DNA from: an uncultured bacterium
GTDB lineage: Bacteria; Bacillota; Clostridia; Oscillospirales; Acutalibacteraceae
DNA: 64,000 bases
Direction of reading: 5' to 3'
NCBI GenBank assembly: GCA_934875675.1
Contig: CAKXIK010000002.1
Location: forward strand, 10,543-74,542
Below, in pieces: positions 17,100-25,217 of the stretch (the first letter of the stretch is position 1; every line of letters starts with the position of its first letter). The notes beneath the pieces were generated by a model. The model made no database searches, was not told the DNA's origin, and worked only from the letters and a program-made list of their open reading frames with translations. Position numbers and translations under genes: made by a program.

Positions 17100-18161
17100 T
17101 CAGTTTGATTGCGGTTCCGCGTCGGCTGCTTCGGGAGTCATCCCTTTCTTGCGTCCAATCCATGCAAACGGTGCCGATACAAAGATGGGAAAGTAATAAG
17201 TTGCGGCACGCCAAAGCACCATTGCGGAACGAATGATATCTTTGGAGAAGAACATCTGAAACGCCACAACAAAGCTACCCTCTGCAGCCCCGGTTCCTCC
17301 CGGCAGCGGCATGAACGAAGACGCAAGATTCACAACCGCCTGTGCCGCAACCATATCAAACATGGTTGCAGAATTGAGATAAAACGCACGGTAAATGCAA
17401 TAAGAAACGGCATAATAAAGCGTCATCTGCAAAAACGTAAGCAAAAATGTGACGACTAACAGCTTTTTATGCTTTAAAATGGTTTGAAAATTTTCGTGAA
17501 AGGTTTCCAGCTGCTCAGAAACACTCCGTACCGATTCTTCTGAATTTTTCACGATATGGAGCTTTTTGAGCAGGGAAAACACCATTTCTATCATTGTTTT
17601 GGTAATTTTTTTGCTTTTTGAAAACAATAAAAGCAACACAATGATGGAGGCCTGCACCAAAAAACCGACCGAAGAAAGCAGCATCAAATCGGGAATCTGC
17701 TGGCTGAAAAACGTGTAACGGGCAAGCAGCAGTCCCAACGAATAAAATACAAGCGTAAACTGATAAATCAAATATTTCTGCACCATTGCAGCACTGGCAT
17801 CGCCAACGCTGACGCGCTGACGGCTCAGAGCGTAAATCTGCATCGGTTTTGCCGCAACACCCATCGGCGTTACACTGGTGTAAAACTGCCCCACCATCAT
17901 CGTTTTAATTCCGCTGCCAAAGGAATAATCCGGACAGGAAATCCGCACAATCAGGCAGGTCAGCCATGCGTCAATCAGCAGCTGCACAATCATGCAGCCG
18001 AATGCAATCAGCAGCCATCCCGTTGAAAAATTATCAATGTACTTCATCAGATCGACCAGTCCGCCGTCTGAAAATGCAAAATAGATCAGCATGCCAACAG
18101 AAAACGCCAGAAAAACGACGTTAAGCACGGTGTTGAATTTGAGCTTTTTAAGCTTTTTCAA
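17100..18161 (-). CDS. Lysylphosphatidylglycerol synthase TM-region (UPF0104) protein
   Basis: 353-residue polytopic protein of the UPF0104/MprF flippase-domain family. Landmarks are VTPMGVAAKPMQIYALSR (about residue 105) and the C-terminal FMPLPGGTGAAEGSFVVAF loop. It lacks the MprF aminoacyltransferase domain. Bacterial relatives are thought to move lipids across the membrane. TTG 18161 is preferred: AAAGGA stands 10 nt upstream and the protein then begins KKLKKLKFN before the first helix. The 44-codon longer frame to 18293 has no ribosome site. Coupled to the small membrane ORF downstream. Confidence 0.8.
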   Translation of the reverse strand: MKKLKKLKFNTVLNVVFLAFSVGMLIYFAFSDGGLVDLMKYIDNFSTGWLLIAFGCMIVQLLIDAWLTCLIVRISCPDYSFGSGIKTMMVGQFYTSVTPMGVAAKPMQIYALSRQRVSVGDASAAMVQKYLIYQFTLVFYSLGLLLARYTFFSQQIPDLMLLSSVGFLVQASIIVLLLLFSKSKKITKTMIEMVFSLLKKLHIVKNSEESVRSVSEQLETFHENFQTILKHKKLLVVTFLLTFLQMTLYYAVSYCIYRAFYLNSATMFDMVAAQAVVNLASSFMPLPGGTGAAEGSFVVAFQMFFSKDIIRSAMVLWRAATYYFPIFVSAPFAWIGRKKGMTPEAADAEPQSN

Positions 18162-18329
18162 GCGCTTCTCGTCCTTTCTTCTGCTTCTTTGGCGGCAACG
18201 AAGGGCTCCCTTTTTCCTAAATTTCTCACTTTGCCAAAAAGGATTACTCTTCCATATAGTTATCAGTATAAACAATTCAAAAAAGCTTGTCAAATGAAAA
18301 GCATGTGTGGCAGCTGCGGATGTGCTCCA

Positions 18330-19607
18330 TTATATATCTTTGAGTGCACCTGCAGCAAGCATGGATTGTGCTGCCAGCATTACACCGGTCTTTGCGCTGT
18401 GAAAATTCAGCCCGCCCTGCATCCACGCGGCAAACGGCTCACGCAGAGGGCCGTCGGCAGAAAGCTCCACCGAAGCACCGTTGGTAAATGCCCCCGCCGC
18501 CATAATCACCTGGCTGTCGTACCCCGGCATATCCCACGGTTCCGGCGTTACAAAGGAATCCACTGGTGCGCCCTGCTGCATTCCCTTGCAGAATGCAATC
18601 AGACCGGGTGCGTTTTCCAGCACGACCGCCTGAATGATGTCACCGCGAGCCTCCCCGGGAGCCGGCGTCACCTGATACCCGAATGATGCGAACAGCTCCG
18701 CTGCAAAAACGGCTGTTTTGAGCGCTTCGCCCGTCACGTGCGGTGCATTGAAAATTCCCATGAACAACTCCCGGCTGTGACCAAGCGTTGCACCCAGCTC
18801 GCGCCCGAGGCCCGGTGTCGTCAGTCTGCCGGCGCAAAGCTCCACCAGATCGTGTCGCCCGGCGATATATCCTCCGGTGGGGGCAATTCCTCCGCCGGGG
18901 TTCTTAATCAGCGAACCGGCAATCAAATCCGCACCAAACGCCGTCGGCTCCTGCTCCTGCACAAATTCGCCGTAACAGTTGTCCACCATCACGATGCAGT
19001 TCGGCGCTTTTTTGCGCACTATGCGAATCATTTCTGCAATTTCCTCCACACGAAGCGAAGGACGCAGGCTGTATCCGCGCGAACGCTGAATATATGCCAT
19101 TTTCAGCCCGGGCTGCACCGCCTGCTCAATTGCCGGCAAATCAGGTTTTCCTTGGGCAGTCAGATCCACCTGCTGATATGCAATGCCAAAATCCCGAAGG
19201 GTTCCGCTCCCACTTGATTTCTCGTCCAGACCAATCGTTCCGTGCAGCGTGTCGTAGGGAAGCCCAGTGAGAGAAAGCATCGTATCCCCCGGACGGAGCA
19301 CGCCAAAAAGCGCAACCGTGAGCGTGTGCGTTCCGCTGACAAAATTATGCCGCAACAGCGCATCCTCCGCGCCCATTGCCTGTGCAAACACCGCGTCGAT
19401 TATCTCGCGCCCGCGATCGCCGTAGCCGTACCCAGTGGATGCAGTGAAGTGGCTTTCGCTCACGCCGTTATCAATAAATGCCTTCAGCATTTTGCATTGA
19501 TTATATTCCGTGATCCGGTCAATTTCTTCAAACTGTGCACGGCAATCCTGCATTGCCTTTGCCGCCGCTGATTTTATTTTTTCGTCAAAATGAAAAAGCT
19601 CCTGCAT
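18330..19607 (-). CDS. Methionine gamma-lyase family (aluminium resistance-like) PLP protein
   Basis: 425-residue PLP fold-type I protein of the Met_gamma_lyase/Alr family (PF06838). Features: FTASTGYGYGDRGREIID near 60, VSGTHTLTVALFGVLRPGD, MVDNCYGEFVQEQEP and the PLP lysine K235 in AGSLIKNPGGGIAPTGGYIAG. The annotated lyase activity is untested for this family. Start ATG 19607; a TTG three bases earlier is equally possible. Downstream of the GNAT gene by 37 bp in the same direction, so possibly the distal gene of that unit. Confidence 0.88.
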   Translation of the reverse strand: MQELFHFDEKIKSAAAKAMQDCRAQFEEIDRITEYNQCKMLKAFIDNGVSESHFTASTGYGYGDRGREIIDAVFAQAMGAEDALLRHNFVSGTHTLTVALFGVLRPGDTMLSLTGLPYDTLHGTIGLDEKSSGSGTLRDFGIAYQQVDLTAQGKPDLPAIEQAVQPGLKMAYIQRSRGYSLRPSLRVEEIAEMIRIVRKKAPNCIVMVDNCYGEFVQEQEPTAFGADLIAGSLIKNPGGGIAPTGGYIAGRHDLVELCAGRLTTPGLGRELGATLGHSRELFMGIFNAPHVTGEALKTAVFAAELFASFGYQVTPAPGEARGDIIQAVVLENAPGLIAFCKGMQQGAPVDSFVTPEPWDMPGYDSQVIMAAGAFTNGASVELSADGPLREPFAAWMQGGLNFHSAKTGVMLAAQSMLAAGALKDI

Positions 19608-19644
19608 CAAAATTAAGATTCCCTTCCTACCTCAAAATAAACAG

Positions 19645-20436
19645 TCAGATTCCGGCAGCGCTTTCCCGCTCCCATTCACCAGCCGGCAAAAATCCGAGCC
19701 TGCCGTAAAACGGAATCAGCTCCCGTTCTGCAAATAAAAATATTTTTTTGTTTTCTGTTTTCAGCTCACCGCACAGTGCCGCTACCACCACGGACGCTAG
19801 CCCTTTTCCCCGCAAAGCAGGCAGGGTACACACACCGCCGATTAGTGCCGCCGTTTTACTTTCCGCCGTTGTCATCGCCGCTGCGCACAGTATGCCCGCT
19901 TCATTTTTCATCCCGATTACGCGGCAGAAGCGATGGCGCAGTCGATGCGAAAGATCAACATATGCGGCATCCGTTGCCGAAAATTCAAAGCCCCTGCCGG
20001 AGCAGGAGGAAAACAGCGCAAAAATTTCCCGCACGGCGGGGCTTGTTTCCAAACAAAATTCACCTGCGGAGGATTTCCTGGGAAATTCCGCGTTCTTCGG
20101 AATTTCTGAAAGGAGGAGCACCACACCGGAATCGGAGATTCGCGCACCGGACAACGTTCCTTTAGGGGCAAATACGCTCTGCACCCCGACAGTCTGCAAA
20201 AAGCTGCACAGCTCCTCCTTCTCTCCGGAAGAAAGTATCCCGCAGCAAACGGTTGCATCACCGTCCAGACGGGAAATCGCGGCACGAAGCCTTCCCTGTT
20301 CGTCGCTTTGCAGCCAGAATCCCGCAAACGGCGCATCGGGATAAGACTGCGCCGCCGAAAGAATCCTGCACCCGAACGGATTTCCCTCGCAAAACCAATG
20401 CAGTGCATCATCCGCCGCACCAACCAGCCGGATCAA
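19645..20436 (-). CDS. GNAT family N-acetyltransferase
   Basis: 263 residues. The C-terminal half holds the GNAT core: GGVCTLPALRGKGLASVVVAAL (acetyl-CoA loop, about residues 205-226) and FLFAERELIPFYGRLGF. The N-terminal half is poorly conserved. The start is TTG 20436, whose TTGA overlaps the stop of the upstream M42 peptidase, with AAGGG directly before it; this indicates translational coupling. Substrate unknown. It belongs to a tight murD - M42 - M42 - GNAT array. Confidence 0.8.
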   Translation of the reverse strand: MIRLVGAADDALHWFCEGNPFGCRILSAAQSYPDAPFAGFWLQSDEQGRLRAAISRLDGDATVCCGILSSGEKEELCSFLQTVGVQSVFAPKGTLSGARISDSGVVLLLSEIPKNAEFPRKSSAGEFCLETSPAVREIFALFSSCSGRGFEFSATDAAYVDLSHRLRHRFCRVIGMKNEAGILCAAAMTTAESKTAALIGGVCTLPALRGKGLASVVVAALCGELKTENKKIFLFAERELIPFYGRLGFLPAGEWERESAAGI

Positions 20437-21461
20437 CCCTTGCCCGCGGCAATCTGCGCCGCCAGTTCCTTGGTCAGGCAAAGCGCCGATTCGTAATCTG
20501 CCTTTGCAATCATGCCGATCGGCGCGTGCAGGTAGCGGCACGGCAGCGAAATTGCCAGCGTCCTCACGCCGCCGCGCGAGCAGTGAATCGCTCCGGCATC
20601 ATTTCCTCCCGCCACTGCCAGCTTGGATTGAATCTGCGCGCCGCACTGCTCTGCAATTTGGAATGCAAGCTGATAAAAGCCGCGGTCATAGATGGTACCG
20701 CGATCCATAAAGCTCACCACGGCACCGCCACCCACACAGCAAACCTTTTTCTCTGCCGGAACCTCGGCAAGATCGCCTGCCGTGGTAGCTTCCAGCACAA
20801 TCGCTGCATCCGGCGCAACGGAAAAGGAGGATGCTTTGGAGCCGCGCAGTCCCACCTCTTCCTGCACATTGAACACAAAGGTAGTATCATACTCCAGCTC
20901 GGAACGGATTAATTCAATCATCATGGCACAGCCGGCGCGATCGTCGAGTGCTTTTCCGCGCAGCATTTCGCCGTCACGGTCAAACCGGGTGACAAACGTG
21001 ACCACATCGCCGGGATGCACTGCCGCTTCGGCTTCTTCCTTCGTTTTTGCGCCAATATCAATCAGGAGCGAATCCATCGGCACGGGGCGCGATTGCTCGT
21101 CCTTTTCACAAAGATGAATCGGTTTAACGGCAATCACACCCGGCACTGCGCGGTCGCCAATCTCCACCGAAATGCCCGCCAATACCTTTTCATCAATCCC
21201 GCCGACTGTTGCAAAGCGAAGCAGTCCGCCGCCGGTAATGGAGGTCACCATCATGCCGACCTCATCCATATGCGCACAAATCATCAGCTTGCGAACGGGA
21301 CGCTTTTTCCCTTTTTTCTCTGCAATCACACTGCCGAGCGCATCCACCGAATAGGCGCAATGCGGTGCAATTTCCTCAATAACTGCATTTCTCACGGCAT
21401 CCTCTCTGCCGGAAATGCCGCACAGCGCACACAGCCTTTGCAGCAAAGCAAAATCAGCCAT
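20433..21461 (-). CDS. M42 family metallopeptidase (second)
   Basis: 342-residue M42 aminopeptidase (FrvX/YsdC/PepA-type), a dinuclear-metal exopeptidase that assembles as a tetrahedral dodecamer in characterised members. Visible ligands: AHMDEVGMM (His/Asp), DDRAGCAM, the catalytic Glu pair VQEEVGLRG, VLEATTAGD and the final His in HAPIGMI. GGGAGGTG precedes ATG 21461. It overlaps the first M42 gene by 8 bp and the GNAT gene by 4 bp. Paralogue of the upstream gene; a role in peptide turnover is inferred. Confidence 0.92.
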   Translation of the reverse strand: MADFALLQRLCALCGISGREDAVRNAVIEEIAPHCAYSVDALGSVIAEKKGKKRPVRKLMICAHMDEVGMMVTSITGGGLLRFATVGGIDEKVLAGISVEIGDRAVPGVIAVKPIHLCEKDEQSRPVPMDSLLIDIGAKTKEEAEAAVHPGDVVTFVTRFDRDGEMLRGKALDDRAGCAMMIELIRSELEYDTTFVFNVQEEVGLRGSKASSFSVAPDAAIVLEATTAGDLAEVPAEKKVCCVGGGAVVSFMDRGTIYDRGFYQLAFQIAEQCGAQIQSKLAVAGGNDAGAIHCSRGGVRTLAISLPCRYLHAPIGMIAKADYESALCLTKELAAQIAAGKG

Positions 21462-22497
21462 TGCAGGCACCTCCCTTTCGCACATATGCCGCGAGCAGCT
21501 GTGCCGTTGCTTCCACATCCTCGAGCGAAACTATTTCCACTGCGGTGTGCATGCTGCGCTGCGCAATCGAAATCAGACCGGTGGCCACACCGCCGCGCGA
21601 ATTTGAAATGTGATCCGCATTCGTTCCCGTTGCGCCGCCCATAACCTCCAGCTGATACGGCAGCTCATTTTCCTTTGCAAGCTGCTCCAGAGTATCGCTG
21701 ACTGTGCGGGAAAGCGTGGACGAAACGCCGATCAGGGGGCCATTGCCCAACTTAGCAACAATGCTTTCGGGAACACCGGGACCTTGCGCAAAGGAAACAT
21801 CCAGCGCAATCGCCTCATCAGGCTCAACGGAAAACGCACCTGTTTTTGCACCGCTGCCGCCGGTTTCCTCCTGAACAGAAAAAAGCACCGCCAAGCGGCA
21901 GGGCAGCTCCTCTCCCTGAAGCAGCTCCAGGCAGCGCAAAATCGCCGCCATACTGCATCGGTCGTCAAGCGCAGGGCTTGCAATCCGGTTGTTCATCAGG
22001 CAGCACGGCTCTGCCTCCACCAAAATCCTGTCTCCGGGTGCAACGAGTGTTTTCAGCTCTTCCTCCGTCAGCCCGGTATCAATCATCATTTCCTCCAACT
22101 CGGGCAGCTTGTCGTCTCCTGCTTTTGCCAGATGAGGCGGAATGCTCGAAACAATGCCGCGCACACGCTTTTTGCCCAGAATGACAACCGGCTTGCCGAT
22201 TAGCACGCGGCGATCCATTCCGCCGCAGCGGGAAAAGCGCAAAAAGCCACGTTCGAGCAGATTGGTCACAATGAGCCCAATCTGGTCAAGGTGTGCGTCG
22301 AGCATCAGGCAGCGGTCTCCCTTGCCGAGCATTGCAATCACGCTGCCAAGCGGACTGCGGTAAACCTCCTGTGTATAGCGGCGCAGCAATGCCTCGGAAC
22401 ACACTGCGGCACCGTTCTCCTGCCCTGCAACCCCTTCGGCAGCGCAAAGCGAAAAAATTAGTTCTTTTAATTCATCGAGCGACTGCGTTTCCTTCAA
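21454..22497 (-). CDS. M42 family metallopeptidase (first)
   Basis: 347 residues, same family as its neighbour: LDAHLDQIGLIV, LDDRCSMAA, VQEETGGSGAKTG, LDVSFAQGP and MHTAVEI with the last metal His. It starts at TTG 22497 with AAAGGAGG eight bases upstream, a strong site that decides for the rare start codon. Tandem M42 pairs with different substrate preference occur in Firmicutes. The gene is 69 bp downstream of murD in the same direction. Confidence 0.9.
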   Translation of the reverse strand: MKETQSLDELKELIFSLCAAEGVAGQENGAAVCSEALLRRYTQEVYRSPLGSVIAMLGKGDRCLMLDAHLDQIGLIVTNLLERGFLRFSRCGGMDRRVLIGKPVVILGKKRVRGIVSSIPPHLAKAGDDKLPELEEMMIDTGLTEEELKTLVAPGDRILVEAEPCCLMNNRIASPALDDRCSMAAILRCLELLQGEELPCRLAVLFSVQEETGGSGAKTGAFSVEPDEAIALDVSFAQGPGVPESIVAKLGNGPLIGVSSTLSRTVSDTLEQLAKENELPYQLEVMGGATGTNADHISNSRGGVATGLISIAQRSMHTAVEIVSLEDVEATAQLLAAYVRKGGACNG

Positions 22498-22566
22498 ATA
22501 AATTTCCTCCTTTTAAAGCTGCCGGTTTTATATTGCGGAAACAGGCAGCCGCAATCCGGCGCATGG

Positions 22567-23955
22567 TTACAGTGCCTGAACATATTCCTTGAATTTTTCG
22601 CCGCGGGTTTCAAAATTGGGAAACTGGTCAAAGCTTGCACAAGCGGGAGAAAGCGACACAATATCGCCCTCCTGCGCAATTTCATATGCCTTGGCAACTG
22701 CCTGCTCCAGATTTTCCACATGCAGAATTTCAGGGCAGCCCTTGTACTCTGCACATTGGGTGACAGCCGCTTCAATTTTCGGTGCAGTGGCTCCCAACAA
22801 AATCAAAGTTTTCACCTTTTCGGCAACCACCGGTCCCAGCGGCGTAAACGGGATTTTCTTATCATATCCGCCTGCAATCAGAATGATTCTATGGTCAAAC
22901 AGCGAGAGCGTGCCGGAAATGGTGCGCGACGGTGTAGTTGCAATCGAATCGTTGTAATAGCGCACACCACGATATTCACGCACGAACTCTGCGCGATGCT
23001 CCACTCCGGGGAACGAGCCTGCCACGCTGCGCATATTGTCCACCGAAACATCCCCCCACACTGCCGTAATCGCGGTGAGGTAATTTTCAATATTGTGGTT
23101 ACCGGGAATTTTAATTTCGGATGACGGGAAGAGCTCGGTATCTTTTCCTGCCAGCGTCATCATCAGCATGCCGTCCTTGCGCAGCCACGCACCGGCATCC
23201 ACACGGTGACGGCGGCTGAACTGCAGCACCTGCCCGCGTGCTTCGTCTGTGAACGACGCGGTAATTTCATTATCGGCATTGAATACAGCCTTGCCGAACG
23301 CGTTTTGATGCAGAAAAATATTTTTCTTGGCATTGACGTATTCCGCCATATCCTTGTGCATATCCAGGTGATTGGGAGAGATATTGGTAATGACCGCAAC
23401 CTTGGGGCTGCGGCGCATGGAAATCAGCTGAAAGCTGGAAAGCTCGACAACGGCAACGTCATCAGGACGGATTTCCTCAATCATCGGCAGCAACGCACGA
23501 CCAATATTGCCGCCGAGATGCACGCGTTTGCCCTGTGCCTCCAGCATTTTGGAAATCACGGTGGTGGTGGTGGTTTTGCCGTCGCTGCCGGTTACCGCAT
23601 AAATCGGGCATGGGCAAAGGTCAAAAAATACCTCCAGCTCGCTGGTGACTGCCATTCCGTCGCGGCGGGCACGGTTCAGCTCGGGCATAAAAAAGCGCAT
23701 TCCCGGTGTGCGGAACACGATGTCAGCATCCAGATGGTCAAGGTAGCCGTCGCCAAGGCAAAGTGTTACGCCCTGCTGTTCAAACCGATCCCCAAGCTCT
23801 CCAAGTTGTTCACGGGAACGGCGGTCACACACGGTAATCTTTGCACCCTTTTTTCCAAACATTTCAACCAGGGGTGCATTGCTCACGCCAACACCGCAAA
23901 ATGTAATCCGCTTACCCTTTACCGAATCAAAAAAAGCCTCTACTCTGCTGTCCAT
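22567..23955 (-). CDS. murD: UDP-N-acetylmuramoyl-L-alanine--D-glutamate ligase
   Basis: 462-residue MurD, the ATP-dependent ligase adding D-Glu to UDP-MurNAc-L-Ala in peptidoglycan synthesis. Seen: N-terminal Rossmann-like domain (ITFCGVGVSNAPLVEMF), ATP loop VTGSDGKTTTTTVI (about 105-118), VVELSSFQL, NISPNHLDMH, PGNHNIENYLTA and the C-terminal NDSIATTPSRT. ATG 23955 has GGAGGAAG upstream. It is outside any dcw cluster and sits beside peptidase genes instead. Confidence 0.96.
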   Translation of the reverse strand: MDSRVEAFFDSVKGKRITFCGVGVSNAPLVEMFGKKGAKITVCDRRSREQLGELGDRFEQQGVTLCLGDGYLDHLDADIVFRTPGMRFFMPELNRARRDGMAVTSELEVFFDLCPCPIYAVTGSDGKTTTTTVISKMLEAQGKRVHLGGNIGRALLPMIEEIRPDDVAVVELSSFQLISMRRSPKVAVITNISPNHLDMHKDMAEYVNAKKNIFLHQNAFGKAVFNADNEITASFTDEARGQVLQFSRRHRVDAGAWLRKDGMLMMTLAGKDTELFPSSEIKIPGNHNIENYLTAITAVWGDVSVDNMRSVAGSFPGVEHRAEFVREYRGVRYYNDSIATTPSRTISGTLSLFDHRIILIAGGYDKKIPFTPLGPVVAEKVKTLILLGATAPKIEAAVTQCAEYKGCPEILHVENLEQAVAKAYEIAQEGDIVSLSPACASFDQFPNFETRGEKFKEYVQAL

Positions 23956-24095
23956 CAAATCTTCCTCCAAAATGAAGCAGTTCAACCTTGTGTCTATCCA
24001 CATTCCTGCTTCCGTATAATCTTTTTCTATTATATACTATTTTACACTTGTTTGCGAAGCCTTTTAAAAAAAAATGCGCTAATTTTGCGGTATCA

Positions 24096-24125
24096 TTGAC
24101 AAAACGCTGTATTATGCGGTAAAAT
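24096..24125 (+). promoter_or_regulatory. rnpB promoter
   Basis: TTGACA (24096-24101), 18-bp spacer, TAAAAT (24120-24125); the predicted start near 24132 coincides with the first base pairs of RNase P RNA helix P1. Confidence 0.8.
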
Positions 24126-24131
24126 AGCATT

Positions 24132-24478
24132 TGCGAGCAGGCTGGACAGCTGCGGATGTAGCACCGAAAGGTCGCATCTGAGGAAAGTCCGAGCTCCAAA
24201 GGGCAAGGATAACGGCTAACGGCCGCCGGGGGTGACCCCAGGGAAAGTGCAACAGAAATAAACCGCCGCGCTTTCGCGGTAAGGATGGAAAGGCGAGGTA
24301 AGAGCTCACCGGCGCGCAGGAGACTGCGCGGCCCTGTAAACCCTATCCGGAGCAACACCGCAGAGGGACACATGCGTCTGCCCGGCGCGTCCTGTGGAGG
24401 TGGCATGAGCTGCATGGCAACGTGCAGACCAGATAGATGGCTGTTCACGACAGAACTCGGCTTACAGGCCTGGTCGCA
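24132..24478 (+). ncRNA. rnpB: RNase P RNA, bacterial type
   Basis: Catalytic RNA of RNase P, which trims tRNA 5' leaders. Helix P1 is GCGAGCAGGC (24133-24142) with GCCTGGTCGC (24468-24477), one mismatch. Universal core elements follow in order: GAGGAAAGTCCGAGCTC, GGTAAGAGCTCACCGG, GTAAACCCTATCCGGAGCAA, and the 3' AGATAGATGGCTG / CAGAACTCGGCTTA. Length about 347 nt is normal. The GGTCGCACC near the 3' end and the organisation look type A-like. A strong terminator follows at 24487. Confidence 0.95.
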
Positions 24479-24486
24479 CCAAAAAG

Positions 24487-24522
24487 CCCGACACCAAGCT
24501 AAAAACTGGTGTCGGGTTTTTT
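24487..24522 (+). terminator. rnpB terminator
   Basis: CCCGACACCA (24487-24496) / TGGTGTCGGG (24507-24516) followed by T6. Perfect 10-bp stem. Confidence 0.92.
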
Positions 24523-24538
24523 GGCGTTTTCATGACAC

Positions 24539-24572
24539 AAAAAACTCCTCCCGCTAAACACAACGGGAGGAG
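24539..24572 (-). terminator. Terminator of the large minus-strand RNA
   Basis: On the minus strand CTCCTCCCG (24572-24564), 10-nt loop, CGGGAGGAG (24553-24545), then U6 (24544-24539). No minus-strand protein gene precedes it, so it ends the RNA starting near 25283. Confidence 0.9.
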
Positions 24573-24607
24573 CATACAACGGATTTTATCCGCTACGATT
24601 TAAATAA

Positions 24608-25016
24608 CTACTGCTTTGGACTCACCCTTTCGGTGCAGTCTCTGGTAAATATTCGGCGCACTCGTTTCCGAGTGGAATCATAAATTGTACTTTGGACTCA
24701 CCCTTTACAAAATGTCGTCATTACTTTCAGAATTATTCTTCCAAGGAGCATCTATCTCAATACATTGGAAACATACCTTTCTGAATGACTTTGCCCTGCA
24801 GCTGCATCTTACGTGAACGTAATCACACCTTTCGGCTTTGTCTGACGAATTCATGTTCGGTCGTTTGTCTAAAACATCGGAACCACCTTTTCTGCTTTAC
24901 AGATCAGATAGCGAACGAATGTTCAGAACATGGGACTCAATCCTTTCGGTTCGTTTTCCCTGCTCTTGCAGCAAAGAGCCAAATTACGTAACTTTTGGAC
25001 TCACGCCTTTCGTTAC
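24608..25016 (-). repeat. Array of seven motif-bearing hairpins
   Basis: Motif AAAGG-N4..7-UCC-NA on the minus strand, centred near 25002, 24939, 24884, 24832, 24770, 24699 and 24624; the 24832 copy reads UAC at the UCC position. Enclosing stems differ but pair: GTAAC/GTTAC (25016-24988), GAAC/GTTC (24952-24926), TGTAAAGCA/TGTTTTAGACA with a 2-nt bulge (near 24901-24866), TTGTA/TACAA (24710-24685), ACTGC/GCAGT (24639-24610). The copy at 24832 lies between GCC/GGC and GAC/GTC pairs; that at 24770 has no clear stem. An eighth copy, AAAAGGAGGGGAGTCC, lies at about 25234-25219. Confidence 0.75.
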
Positions 25017-25038
25017 TATATCGTTATTCACTTTTTAA

Positions 25039-25161
25039 TCAACACGATTCAGGAAAATCACCGCGGCAGCAAGTGCTGTCAAGGGGCAGTTGCCGGGAGC
25101 AAACAGCTAAACCGCTGCTGCATGAATCCGGTTTTACAACTACAAGAATGCGGGTTTTCAC
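25039..25161 (-). CDS. Possible 40-residue Cys-containing peptide in the RNA leader
   Basis: GTG 25161 overlaps (GTGA) the stop of a 19-residue ORF; AAAGG lies 10 nt upstream. The peptide begins MKTRILVVVKPDSCSSG and has five Cys, ending in PESC. The same bases also form RNA hairpins, and nothing resembles a known precursor peptide, so it may not be translated. Confidence 0.2.
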   Translation of the reverse strand: MKTRILVVVKPDSCSSGLAVCSRQLPLDSTCCRGDFPESC

Positions 25162-25217
25162 TTTTTGCCGGCCTTTGCGACCGGGGCGAACCGCTGAGGT
25201 TCCTCTGAACAACCCAT
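25158..25217 (-). CDS. Possible 19-residue ORF at the 5' end of the large RNA
   Basis: ATG 25217 stands 8 nt after AAAAGGAGG, a canonical ribosome site and the best one in the transcript. It encodes MGCSEEPQRFAPVAKAGKK. The ATG lies within the first copy of the repeated RNA motif (UCCAAUG), so the ORF and the motif overlap. No homologue recalled. Confidence 0.3.
   Translation of the reverse strand: MGCSEEPQRFAPVAKAGKK

Noticed and set aside
24866..24902. T-box antiterminator suggested by GAAAAGGTGGTTCC
   Set aside because: It resembles the T-box core only superficially, is one of eight similar loops, and no amino-acid or tRNA-synthetase gene lies downstream on that strand.
25039..25161. Ribosomally made modified-peptide precursor because of five Cys
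   Set aside because: No modification enzyme, transporter or leader-core pattern nearby; the bases also form RNA hairpins.
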